64,000 nt of DNA from Paragonimus westermani (Eukaryota > Platyhelminthes > Trematoda > Plagiorchiida > Troglotrematidae), in NCBI GenBank assembly GCA_008508345.1, contig QNGE01000944.1, positions 62,001-126,000 on the forward strand, read 5' to 3'. Below the pieces are notes generated by a model. It was given only the letters and a program-made list of their open reading frames with translations. It was not told the origin of the DNA and searched no databases. The position numbers were made by a program, and so were the translations under genes. The stretch's first letter is position 1; every line of letters starts with the position of its first letter. Shown here one piece after another: positions 1-11,490 of this stretch.

Positions 1-839
1 ACTGACAGCAACAAAAACAAACAGTAAAGATAGCAATCATAAAAACGACAGCATTTAAAACCTCAGCTAGTGATCTTTTTAGTGGTTACCAGCCCCAGTA
101 GTTTTATAAAGTGCTACGAAATAGCCAGTCCTCCATTCTTGGATACCAGTACAATATTCCAAATACCTGTTTAGTGTCAAGTAATTATTGGGTACGCTGT
201 AACAAGTTAAGACAAAAGCGTCAGAGGTTGCGCAACGGTTCAACCTTCTCGGGGAGCATTTATCAGGCGATTCAAGTCAGAAAAATGGCAGTGGAAGGCA
301 GTCATCAGTTGGCACGTGTTAACATGTTTGCAGTGAGATCAAAATGGGATGAGTAATACTGTTGATCTATGTACAATGATCACCAGTCATTAGTTGCTGT
401 AGCTTCGATTATACTTAATCCGATGTAGGTTGGAAAAGGTTCCTTTTTAGTTGATTTCGTAGTTAACACGGATTATTTTCCTCTGGTTTGCTAAAGTGGG
501 TGATGCCACAACTGGATGGTGATAACATCTGACACATGAACGCAGAATTCGAGACGCGCGAAGACGAACTAGTGTATCGTTTCATACAACCGACGGTAGT
601 ACGAATCTACTGGAGAGATAACACGCTTGGTACTCAAGAAAATCCGTGGAATTGTCTCCAGAATGCACTTAAGGTTCAATATTGCATTCCATTGAATCAC
701 ACTCTCTAATAACCCTTGCGTCTATGACATGTGCTGTTGATCATTCCCACTCACGACGAGGATGTTATCCACATATATACACACAAAACCAAGACCATGA
801 ACCCTTGGAAAATCTGGGTTGTATTTTGCAAGCTGAGTG
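1..839. other. No recognisable feature
   Basis: AT-rich sequence with only short open frames that show no family motifs. I see no splice-bordered coding block or repeat arm here. Confidence 0.4.
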
Positions 840-1420
840 GCACGCGGATGAATACACTGAGTGTTGAGGGGTGGTGGTTGCAGTGGTGGGCACGTCTTGC
901 CAGGCCGAGGCAACTTGATGGTAGGACCGGAATAAATCTGTGTTAGAGAAGCCAGTCTTTCCATTCTCTCCGATAGAGTATTCTAGGTTTAAAGAATACA
1001 GTGTCGATTGAAGCTGTTGGCGTCGTTCAAGGCACTGTGCACATCACACGGACGCCAGTCATCTGTTGCCTACCTGAGCACCATGTGCAGAAGCGAGGCC
1101 CGTTGTTTAATCGGAAACTGAAGAAGACCGAGGTGGTCAATCTCTGCTTCAGCTACTGCGAGTTTGTGATGGTAACCGTCGTAGGCAAGCGAATATAGTT
1201 GATGTCTTCGTGGCAATACGGTGAAAAACTTTGTTTAAGCGGCGTTGCCGGATTAAGCAGAAAATTTCGAAGGCAGGCTGCAAAGCGATTACTTGGTAAG
1301 GCCGAACGCTATTCACTTGAACTGTTTGATATGGTCTTGCTGCGTTTGACAAATTCTGAAAGGATAACGTTAATCTGTGCGCCTGTGTTTATGAGAAAAT
1401 TCAGGGACATGTAACGATCG
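840..1420 (-). pseudogene. Ty3/gypsy reverse transcriptase relic
   Basis: Read on the minus strand, about 1010-1110 gives a peptide with D-D-W-R-P-C followed by S-A-L-N-D-A-N. This is the gypsy RT block that usually reads K-K..G-D-W-R-P-C-G-D-Y-R-x-L-N. A stretch just upstream in the element (about 1110-1200) resembles the 'EF..LL.LGII.PS.SPWASPLH' block in a shifted frame. Several stops and frame changes show it is dead. The same segment recurs, diverged, at 63030-63860 in the same orientation, so both belong to one family. No LTR was recognised. Confidence 0.5.
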
Positions 1421-2250
1421 AACACAAAATGAGCAAAAATTTAAGACATCAGCGGGTTTCAGCGTTTTCCGACTGAGGTTTTTCTGTGAAATAGCTGCAT
1501 AGTCTTGTACAACGGTCTGTTTTTGTTGGCATTAACATACTTTTCGGCTAACGAGCCGTCTAAGGGAACGACTTCGATACGGATAACGATAGAGAGTGTG
1601 CCTCTACCGTTTGTTGGTTTTCTGGGACTGACTGAAATCGGTTGTCCTATCAGAAAACTGCTGTCCCAGTACATCCATTTCACTTCGTTAGCCCTGCTTC
1701 GACGACCGTTTTGAGGGTTGCATGTGAGGACCCAAATGATTACCTCTACTAGTTCATGTACCGGAGTGTCCTTATTAAAAATGGGTACAATTTTTCCATT
1801 ATCTTCCGGTCGATTTTTGTCCCACAGGTCATGCAGGATTGGTTCATTATCCGTATGTTTGCTTTAAAGCCGCGTCATATGGAGGAGGGCAGTTCTATTG
1901 CACAGCTTCATTTTTGTCAGAAAATTCGGTAGGTTTTACTCATCAGCTGCTGCAGTTCGTTCTATGAACACAGCCTTCAGTGTGTCATGAAGGTCAACGG
2001 TAGGACATGCGCAAGTAAGTTCGGTGATCTTAGTAGCACCTTTTCCAAGGAGGTTGGCAACTTTGAAATTGTACGTCGACTTTTGCTAACATGTACGATG
2101 AGAATCAAATATGGCTTCGACCTGGCGGACCAAATCCTAGGATCATGACCATCAAATTTGGCATTTAAGAAACAATATGTCCACACCCAAAAATGAGAGG
2201 ATGATCAACCGTAAAAAGCCAAAGGAGTGAAAGCGAAAAACGAAATAAAC
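1421..2250. other. No recognisable feature
   Basis: Only short open frames on both strands. A GTAAGT at about 2014 follows a short open stretch, but it is too short to support an exon call. Confidence 0.35.
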
Positions 2251-2344
2251 AATGGGCTCAACAAATGAGTAGTGTGGAAGATTTGTGATTTTGCGTGAGA
2301 CCCAGTTGGGTCTCATCTAAAATGGGCTCAACAATTATGTAGTG
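2251..2344. repeat. Hairpin flanked by a 24-bp direct repeat
   Basis: The segments at 2251-2274 and 2321-2344 match at 20 of 24 positions and both begin AATGGGCTCAACA. Between them, 2296-2315 reads TGAGACCCAGTTGGGTCTCA, a 9-bp perfect stem around a 2-nt centre. The arrangement resembles a tiny palindromic insertion with duplicated flanks, but no element family is recognised. Confidence 0.55.
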
Positions 2345-2797
2345 AATCGAAAAATGAATGAACAGTTACAGAGTTATACTCAGTGAGCCACACCAATCGA
2401 TCACGGCAGATTTCGCCACAGTAGGTCTGATGTGGAATAAAAAACGTTCCTCTTATATCAACTTTTTAATTCATGCGACTCCGTTTGCTCTGATGTACTA
2501 AAGTGTATTTTGCCACGTTTGCATTGCGACTAGAACGACCACGTGAATACAGGCGCCAAAGCACGTGAGGACAAAGTAGTGTATTGATTCGAACAACTGG
2601 CAAGTAGTGTATATCTACCATAAGCTTTACATGCATGAAAAAGATATGTGATGCTGGATGAAAAGGGTAACAGACCCTAAATGTTTGACGCGTGGTGTCT
2701 AAGACGGTTGCCAAGAGGGTGGTAAGTTGGTAGTTCAACTTCGGTTACAACTGGGAGCCCGCTTTCTAATAGTGGCAGACTGCCTATTGTGCAAACG

Positions 2798-3162
2798 CAT
2801 TTCGACGGTTTACTAGAAGTATCCCCTTTAGGCTTAACCTGTCAGATGGGTGAAACCAGAGTACGACTGAAAATAACCGTCGCCACAAATGGCTTACGCT
2901 GCAACGCTGACGGTCCCACTCACACACCGTATTCGGAGATGTTTAAATGCAATCTCTTTGGGTCCAGTCAGCCAATGTTGGTTAGCCACTTGGTGGGCTA
3001 TTGTAAAACTGAACACCTTATGTCTCTGAGAATGTGAACAGAGAGACTTTAGCTTTAAAAGATGTCAAAAATTCAGGACAATAAGTATCTTTATATGGGA
3101 GTACATACCGCTGTACACTAGATAAGAGCAAAGAGAAAAACAAGGTTTATATTTGGATTGAC
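2798..3162 (+). repeat. Left arm of a large inverted repeat (foldback)
   Basis: This segment matches the reverse complement of 3772-4156 over its length, with long near-identical blocks around 2855-2935, 2965-3060 and 3085-3125. The right arm carries an extra piece of about 26 bp (near 4003-4028) that this arm lacks. A 610-bp spacer separates the arms. No transposase is visible, so it is either a foldback-type element or two copies of one dispersed repeat in opposite orientation. Confidence 0.75.
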
Positions 3163-3771
3163 GAATAGGGAAACTTTTGGATTGGATTACTCAGTCAGCT
3201 TTATTGACTTGGATACGCCCGTATGATGCCTAACCAATGGATTTCGATGGAATTGCTGCATGGGCAACTGAAAAAAGGTTAGCGAGACCACGTTGGCCAG
3301 AACCTGGGATTCCAGGATGTCGTCCGAGTAAGTCTTCTGCATTGTGTTATCGGTCCTTGGTCGTGGAAGTATGCAACCCTAAACTGGATGGTCTAGAGGA
3401 ACACAGTTTGGACGGACATCCAGAAGTTTGGTGAAAAACAGTTTCACTATCATGAATTCAGCAACGTTGTAAGCAAGGGAATCTGGGTGTCACACTTAGT
3501 ACTGACTTAGTTATATGACGTTGCGTTGAATGTGACTGCGAACGCACCAGCTGCCTTGGATTGATAGGCCATCAATGAAGAGACGATGCGTACGCCATGC
3601 ACATGTCACTTTTGTCGGCTGTGTCCAATTTTATCATTCTTATCAACCAGAAGCGTCTGTCGTTCGTTAATTCCCCTGATCTCTTTTTTATATAACTGGG
3701 GTATGGTGATCTACTACACTCCCTCTTCTTCAGCTTTTTTGGTGCATTACAGTCAGAGTGTTTTCTTCGGC
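3163..3771. other. Spacer between inverted-repeat arms
   Basis: The spacer has an open frame at 3237-3434 (+) that contains a strong GTAAGT near 3327, but it has no recognised domain. I see no transposase or reverse transcriptase motif. Confidence 0.4.
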
Positions 3772-4156
3772 CCTCAATCTAAATGTATACTTTGTCTGCT
3801 CAATCTTATATAGAATACAGCAGTATGTACTCCCATATAAAGATGCTTATTGCCCTGAATTTTCGACATCTTTTAAAGCTAAAGTCTCTCTGTTCACATT
3901 CTCAGAGACATAAGGTGTTCAGTTTTACAATAGCCCACCAAGTGGCTAACCAACATTGGCTGACTGGACCCTAAGGGATTGCATTTAAACATCTCCCGGT
4001 GTTATTCATTTGGGTTTGCACCGAATACGGTGTGTGAGTGGGACCGTCAGCATTGCAGCGTAAGCCATTTGTGGCGACGGTTATTTTCAGTCGTACTCTG
4101 GTTTCACCCCTCTGACCAGCCAACCTTAAAGGGGATACTGCAAACCGACCAATATG
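3772..4156 (-). repeat. Right arm of the large inverted repeat
   Basis: Reverse-complement partner of 2798-3162. It keeps a block (AATACGGTGTGTGAGTGGGA and surroundings) also found, more diverged, at 52888-53143 in the same orientation. The arms are therefore members of a dispersed family with at least three copies in this window. Confidence 0.75.
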
Positions 4157-7100
4157 ATGTTTGAGCGATGTTTACCACTGGCACATACACGCATACACAA
4201 CAATCAGCCTAACCGTATCTGCGTCTGTTCTTCTCGATCGACCCGTGAACCCATTCATCTTATTGGTAGCCTTCCTACAAACCGCATGCCAAACATTCAG
4301 AACATGTCAACTGATGACTAGCCTTCTCTTATCTTGTATACCGTGATTTTTCCGTGTTAAATCGCTCTTCGAGATGGTCGAAACGTTGTGAAACTCAGTG
4401 CGCTTTTTTTTCCAAATCACTGTGTTTCAGCCAAGGATTTGGTTATCAATGTTCATCAGCACAACACAGTATATTTGCTCCCGTCTATTCTCTTTATGGT
4501 TCAGAATTTCTAATCACTTCGGTACATTAACATATATCAGTATCATGAATTTAGGATAGATTTGACAAAAAACAAATTTCATAACAGAACTTCACTGAGG
4601 TCACTAACCACCACACGGTCAATGATTTTACCTTTTAAAAGACGATGGAGCCCTCCCACCTCGTCAGAATCACAGTGGCCAGTTGTTTTGTGGTGGCAGT
4701 GCTATTCACTTTGAAAAAACCAGACAGGAGTTCAATCGCACAGGTGGCTCAACATAATCCCAAGTGTCTAGGTAGATCGATTTTGTGGCAACTGACGCAA
4801 GCCCCGACTCTTCTCCACTTTCTCGCTTCATATCCCATGGAGAATGGATGCAGAATCAACGCATACAATTGCTTCACAGTGCTGTTACGTAATCAGAGGT
4901 CACGTATTTTGAGGGTGATTGCAGCTTACTTGTCACAAAGTCTCCATGTTAAAATACTATTTGGGGCAGCACAGAAGTGATCTTAGTCAGACCGATCTCA
5001 ACTGGGGAACCATCAGTCAGGGTTTCTGTTTCGTTTTGGCAGTCTTAACCTGATTTTCATTGGGGAGCACTCACAATTACTTGCTGATCTCGCATTCACA
5101 CAGCATCTGCAGCTAGTCACTTTCTGGCAACATGGCGTCGAATTTTGCCCATGTTAGAGATCTTTACTTGTACACATTCGAGTCACAACCGGTCATGCTT
5201 TTTTAAGTCATTCGTGGTGTCCACTCGCCGTTGACCTCACATGGTATGTAAAAGCCTAAGTATGATTGGGACAAGAGTAGACACTATGGGTAAGTTCTTG
5301 AGCATGAACAAAACGAGTTTAAAGCTTCCTTTCGAACTTGTCTCTTTTAGCTGGTGAGAAAGTGCAATAACTGATATGATGCGGTCTTACGCTTCCAATT
5401 TTGTCTCGAGCACTCGACCAATGCATTTAGCTTGTGCGGTCGCTATGGTGTACTCGCGCACGTACGCACACGCGTGCACTGATTTCCGCTGGTGCTAGTA
5501 ACCGACGTACATGCCAACGCGCGCGTGAAACGTCAACAAACCTCCTTAAAAAATATAGGCTGGACTTGAGACTGAGGCCTGACAGGTTCGCCAGGCATGA
5601 CGCGGCCTGGAGCTAACGCAGTGACGCAGATATCAGGCAGATTAGATTAACGGCGACCGCACCATTCATCGGACTAACATGTTGCGCCCATCGGTCGTGG
5701 TTGTGATGTCATGTCCCCGTGTTTCGCTTATGCTGTGACTTTTCCAGTGAGTAGTGGTGATCACCCTGATAGTGTGCCATTGACGCAAACCCTGTCTCAA
5801 CGAAGCGTTGGTTTTGAACCTCAGTCCTCTGTACTGATAGCAGCATTAACAGATCACCTTTACTTGCGGCTTATCCGCACTAATTTTTTTTTACCTAATA
5901 CGTTATATTTTCATATGATTTACACTATAGACTTCGACAGTACACTATATCGAGTCTACCCCCTATTGTTGTTTCACCTAACTCGGGAACCTTTGAGAGC
6001 GTTCTAATCTAAACGCCCTTGACAAAAGTCGCCCACATTGTCTGAGTCTTTAGCCGTTGAAGTTTACTATGGTGTTCTTTTGACATACTGAATGTTCGCT
6101 TTTTGATAGACTTGTCTTAAAGTTCACATGCGGGATGTATCGAATGAGGTCTAATTCACAATTCATCAGCGTGAACCGCAAGCACAAATGAGCGTGTTGA
6201 ATAACGATCAGCCTACTCTGAGGCTTTGCCTTTTCCGTATAGCATATACTCTAACTGCGGTCTGCAGTATATTCTTACTTGTAATCCAGAGGTTCTGATG
6301 CGTTCTAGTATTCCACTGTGAACCGTGACTAGTCGTATGACTGGTTCCAACGTGCCACGACTAGAATTAGTAGAAATGTTCGAAAAGAGGTTTACTATAG
6401 TTCGTGTGAAAGACCTAGCTAAACAACCATAGCTTTCTGCATAATTTGTTTATCCATCAAAGTAACGGTTCAGTTGAATGAAAGATCAGTGGTAAGGCAG
6501 TAGATGTTTACTATCCTCCACACAACGTAATCGTGTTAAGTCGATATTTCTTGGTGAACCGTTGCGAAACCATCCACTTACGATTTGCAGATATGATGCT
6601 GGTTGTCTTGGTCAAGCTACGATCACGTTGGTATTGTTACCGTGGGTGAACATTTTGTACATGGTGGGTTCACGTCAAACAGTTATCGTTTGACGTCATT
6701 TAAAATATGAGGAATACCTTTTATTCAACTGTTTCTGTTGTAAAAATCTTGGAAATCTTTTTTTTGCCTATGATAAATCACACTTTAAGAAGTCAAGCAT
6801 CATTTTATCACGATGACTGAATTACAATAACCCTCCAAACTCACACGGGAAAACGGAAAACATCAACTTCACCCTACCAGTTTTTGGTTCGATTTCCCCC
6901 TCCCAAAATGTGTTCATGAGTTACTAATTCTAATGATGCGTTTTTGGACTTATTTGTTCCTACTCGCATCCCATCCCCTCTTTGGTTGAATACGTCATTT
7001 GTGGCTGCACAATTGGAATGCAACCCGCTTAAGTTCCTTGTGTTATGACCATGTTTAACAACAGTTCTAAGAAAATCTGTTCAACACATTATTCAGAGTT

Positions 7101-8001
7101 ATAGATTAATCGGTTGCGTTCTATGCAATCAACCAGTTTTACTTTTCCATGAACTGTATTAGGTTGAACAAAAACCGGAAAATCAATAAGTTCACTCTTG
7201 GTTATTGTGCAACAAATAAGGTGCACATAGTTCCGGTTACATTCTCGATGTATGTTTGTACTGCACCGAAAAATCCGTTGGGAGAACGCAGCTCATGTCA
7301 TCTATTTCAATGGGAAGAATAAGCTTTTTTCACAGGTATCTATAGACTGTCATCAAAGTGTTGCTTTTGTTGCTCGTATTTCGTTCAACCTATATTACTA
7401 GTATTGTTTCAGTTGTGCCCTTCGTGTACTGACAGTAAGCCCTCCTCTCACGTGATTAGTTGCCATCCTACGTGTGCCTCTGTGATCGTTCGCGCACGTT
7501 CCTTCAGATGACCGGAAGGAAGCTTATCTTCAGCAAATTTCTGCTGTCACTAAGCCAAAAAGAAGCTAGCTACAGCTAGACCTAATGTGATCCAACAAAT
7601 CTCGCTGGATCGATTGTCATCTTGGCATAAATAAGAAGCAGTGAGCTGTCTGTCTTAACTTCAATTCTTAGCGCAAAAAACTCAAGAGAATTTTCATTGT
7701 GATGTTTATTTTAATCTATTCGTAATTCAAGGCTTTATTTTTATATGACTGTGCACGTTGCCCAATTTTGTCATTTTGAAATTATCGATACGATAACTAC
7801 AAGCTAGCATTGCTCTACCATAACTATTAAGTGGCTGGATTACTGGGTCGACCAAATTACTATACAGTACTAATAGTTAGATGGAATGCGTGAATCAAAA
7901 ATCATTGTTGAAGTCGTATTATGAATAATCGTTTAAATGTATACCTGACAAACAAAAACTTCTAAACCTTATTCTTTTTGGTAATAGTCAGCTTGTCTCA
8001 G
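4157..8001. other. No confident gene
   Basis: The longest open frame is 4645-4980 (+, 111 codons). Its N-terminus (M-E-P-S-H-L-V-R then a hydrophobic run of about 15 residues) would suit a signal peptide, and CAG|GTGGCT at about 4742 could be a donor, but nothing else supports it. An open frame at 5711-6007 (+) contains GTGAGT at 5748. From 6100 to 7900 the sequence is AT-rich and lacks coding blocks. Confidence 0.35.
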
Positions 8002-8073
8002 GTGGGTTCTGCTCGGAAGGGACTAGCTGAACTCGTTCTTTTCTATGCAGCTTGTATGCTCAACGTTACCAGT
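8002..8073 (+). CDS. Candidate 24-codon exon
   Basis: A possible acceptor (GCTTGTCTCAG, ending at 8001) and a strong donor (GTGAGT at 8074) bracket 24 open codons reading V-G-S-A-R-K-G-L-A-E-L-V-L-F-Y-A-A-C. It would end in phase 0, matching a phase-0 start of the next candidate exon at 8368. No domain is recognised, and a hydrophobic stretch this short could arise by chance. If real, it probably belongs to the same + strand gene as the downstream exons. Confidence 0.3.
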
Positions 8074-8367
8074 GTGAGTATTCGAACTGTTAATGATGCT
8101 TCATCAGCAACGTCATTTTCAACTCTAACAATTGCAAATGTTCGAGCCATATTTGCAACAAAATTTTCGTTACCCGTTAAAATAATTTTTGCTTCACGCG
8201 TTTTAATGTTTTTATAATGTCACTCAGCTCGAATATAGTTATTCAGAAATCGTGGGTTAAATTATTTATGACGTCATTCAATAAGATCGTCATTCCAACT
8301 TTGATTGTGGATATTAGTTTGTCAGTAGCAACATAAATGGAGGTAAAATGATATTATTCATGACAAG

Positions 8368-8721
8368 AGGAAATTCCTGGCAAACTTACTTCGGATGAAT
8401 GTATTAGCAAAAGTCATAAACTGCAAGCTAGTGACTACTGAGAAGGTGCCATCTCTCATCAGTCTGTTCCACAAAGCTGATTCGATCAAACATGATTGCC
8501 ATTCATCTGCCAATATGCACCACGTGGTCACGTTCGACGAGTTCTTCAAGGTCACTTACGGATTACTGAAAGCAACCTCACAGGAGTGGCTGGCATCGAC
8601 TGGAGCGTTTACGATTACATTGCATAATCTGAGGTTGTATGTGACGAAGAAGTTAGGTCGGCCTCCTAGCTTCCGGATGTCCGCTGGTCAGCTTTTCTTG
8701 GACTCTATCGACCAATCACTG
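8368..8721 (+). CDS. Candidate exon, unidentified protein segment
   Basis: The frame is open from 8347 to the stop at 8725. Composition changes here: the 118 codons are GC-richer and use more G/C third positions than the flanks, as expected of coding sequence. The peptide is balanced (for example V-T-F-D-E-F-F-K-V-T-Y-G-L-L) and has no low complexity. A phase-0 donor GTGTAA at 8722 is only moderate, and the acceptor (GACAAG, ending 8367) has a poor pyrimidine tract, so the 5' border is uncertain. No family is recognised. Phase and strand agree with the candidate exon at 11223. Confidence 0.4.
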
Positions 8722-11222
8722 GTGTAATTATTTCTTAGTGGTTTACCTTACGGGGAATCAGTAGGTCATTTTTAAAATATAGAAATAAGTACTAATTCTG
8801 TGGTGACATCACAAAAAGCAGATTCTTTCCGTGTGTCATTTTAACGGAACCTTCTTTTTATATATACATTACATCTAAGCGTGTTGTAGATAAGCCTATG
8901 TTCCAGTCTTATTTCACAATCTTAGATTTAAGTTTCACGGAATGCCAGGTAGTTTCTTTCTCACTCGCCGAAACCCATTTTACTATTAATTTACACCTTC
9001 CACCCATCACTGTCTTCAATCTGTATCATTATGTATTGCCATCACCTTTTTGTTACTAAGTTGACTTCTGTTCAGGAATAGTTCATTCATATAGACGAAC
9101 TCCTTTCGAAATTCTTCACTCCGCAATTCTATCCACTTTGAAGTTCTCATGTACATTAATTCAGAATTTACTTACTTTAGTACTCATACAGTTTCTTAAT
9201 TACTTACTTACTCACCTGTCTATTAATACGTCCTTTATGAGAAATTCTGTTTTTCTCGAGGCAAACCTGCGGATCTTCTCACCGTAGATCTTCAGCTAGT
9301 TGGACTTCCTAATATGTGCTTACCTAATTGCAGTTAGGTGATCCACCTTCCGGACATACTACACCAGTTAAAACACTTCCGTTCCTCTTCACCTAGTGAG
9401 AACTGTCTGTTTAATATTAGATAAACCAGAAATTCCTTACTGATGTCTATTTAGCTGTTCTAACGATCTGTCCCTCATTCCTTTGTCTATCTGTTACACC
9501 TTTTTGATTTTCGTATTATTAATTAGCAGATAGTCAACAAAAAAATTAGGAATGGTACAAATTGTAGGAAACAAGGACCGATTGTCAATAGAGAGGAACC
9601 TAGACTTGTCGTCAACAGCGAAAGTGGATGAAATCGAAACTTTTTGACTTCTTCCCGAAACCCGTCCCAGTGAATGTGAGCCAGTGGTCTCTTCATAATT
9701 CTTGGTTGGTTTTTCTTTTATCACCGATGAAGCGACAGATTTACATGAACTTGTTCACCTGCAAAAAAACCGTTCACTTTTGAATTCTTTTAAAGAGAAA
9801 ACTATACTCACAAAATTCGTTTCTTGATGCAATCAACGTTTCCAGTTAATAATAACTGAGTGTCACTTGAATAAACAACACCTTGGGAGTTAGTGACTGA
9901 TTGGCTACATTTATCAATAGCTTTTTTATTCACAGAATCACTCGAATTTCCATTTCGTTCGGTAGTCAATCGCTTTACTTCTGTCTTTATCATAGCCTTA
10001 TTATTAACGATTGTTTTAATTACTGGTACATCTTGAAGTTTAGTCGGTGTGCTCGTGAGGTGAATGTACTTACCACCAGGAGAAGATTATAAGAACAAGT
10101 GAGCTTTTGCCAGATTTAAACATTCCATCTGCAGCAAACTAAATCCATGACTACCGTGCTGTTACAAGGTGTGAAACGGATAATCCGACACTTTTTTCAA
10201 TGTTGCAGCCCGTTGACTAATATTTGAGAAGATAGTTTGCTGTTGTCTAATAGTATTGTTATTTAACTCACCGGGACTTTTCTGTTCTTTTACTATCATA
10301 GGTAAAGTTTAACGCTGTTTTAGGAAAATCGTCTATTATCCTCCGTTTTTTAACTTCGCAATTACTTCGGCTTTTTATGACAATTTTTGCGAGTTGTTTA
10401 CCGAGCCTGCAATTTCATATAGCGCACACGTGAAACTATGTGGTGATCGATATCAACACGTGAAACTGTGTAGACGTCGAGCACTGCATTCTGGATGAAT
10501 GAACGGTCCATATTTATTTTGCAACAGATCACACGATTTGCGTGCATCAGCTCGCCATATATTTATGCACTGTTCAGGTTTGTTGTCTGTTGACCATCAT
10601 ACAGACTAACAACAGGGAATCGATTTTATGCACGTTCATGTAATTCCGTTATCCTCTTCAGGTTTTTCCATTATTCAGGAGCGTGCTGATAAGGTCGCCG
10701 GCAATTGCACCAATATATTCAACAAAAACTACGACTGTCAGGTCAATTCCAAAAAGTAAATGAACAATGGTCTTCCGTTTTGGTCACAAGTAGAGAGAGT
10801 CACAAATTTGAAGGAATTACCAATATGATAATGTGGTCATGCACAAACTTGCACATTGAGGGCGAGTTACAAAGGAAATGCACTTGCACCTTTTTTTGTT
10901 AAAATGCCACCCAACTCAAACCGTAAGACATAACGTTGAGTCTGACGGCATTAGACACTCCGGGTTTTACTGAGATTTCACGGGTGACTCTATTTGTGAG
11001 AAATGATACGAAAACGGAGGAGCCCTGTTGACTCCAAAAATGCCACTTTTCTCGTTGATTGGTCCAGCTTTGCCTAGAGCTAGTTTGTTTTAACGAAGTA
11101 CGCATGCAAACAGCTTATTTTGAAGAAGCACGTGTTATAATGAAATTCGATGTTTTGCCAGAATATCATTCTGGTTAATTATCTCGTTTATATACTCGTT
11201 TGCTGAATTTGTCACATTTTAG
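8722..11222. other. Probable intron, no other feature
   Basis: AT-rich sequence between two candidate exons. On the minus strand, open frames at 9808-9993 and 9494-9724 flank a short GTGAGT...TTTTTTTGCAG interval, but joining them creates a stop. No repeat family was recognised. Confidence 0.35.
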
Positions 11223-11490
11223 TTAGCCGTAGTACTCAGCGAATCGTTTGCTGATCTTTCAGCAGGAGACGTTCCAGTCCAATCCTCCTACAGATATTTG
11301 CTGATTGAAATGGTTCACTCTCTTGGCATTCTTAAGGTTCATATATTCAAAAAGTTGGATGCTTTTTATCAAGTTTTGCCATCTGTCGACGCTAATCGCC
11401 ACGTTGATTCTCACGCCAGTGATTGCACTAGTCTCTCTGTGTACAGCCGAATAAATTATGAAGCCGCAATAAACCGCACCAACGATTCGT
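11223..11490 (+). CDS. Candidate exon, unidentified protein segment
   Basis: A good acceptor (GAATTTGTCACATTTTAG, ending 11222) opens a phase-0 frame that stays open to the stop at 11490-11492. The peptide begins L-A-V-V-L-S-E-S-F-A-D-L-S-A-G-D-V-P-V-Q and looks protein-like, with no simple repeats. The true 3' border is unknown: possible donors inside the frame (AAG|GTTCAT near 11336, CCA|GTGATT near 11419) are weak, and a phase-2 GT at about 11489 would fit the next exon. No domain is recognised. It is likely the same gene as the exons at 8368 and 13366. Confidence 0.4.

Noticed and set aside
4645..4980. First exon with signal peptide for the membrane protein gene
   Set aside because: The hydrophobic start is attractive, but there is no start context, promoter or phase link to later exons.
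9494..9993. Minus-strand gene made of two open frames joined by a 53-nt GTGAGT-TTTTTTTGCAG intron (9811 to 9759)
   Set aside because: Joining in the reading phase gives TTG-TGA, an immediate stop, and neither frame has a recognisable motif.
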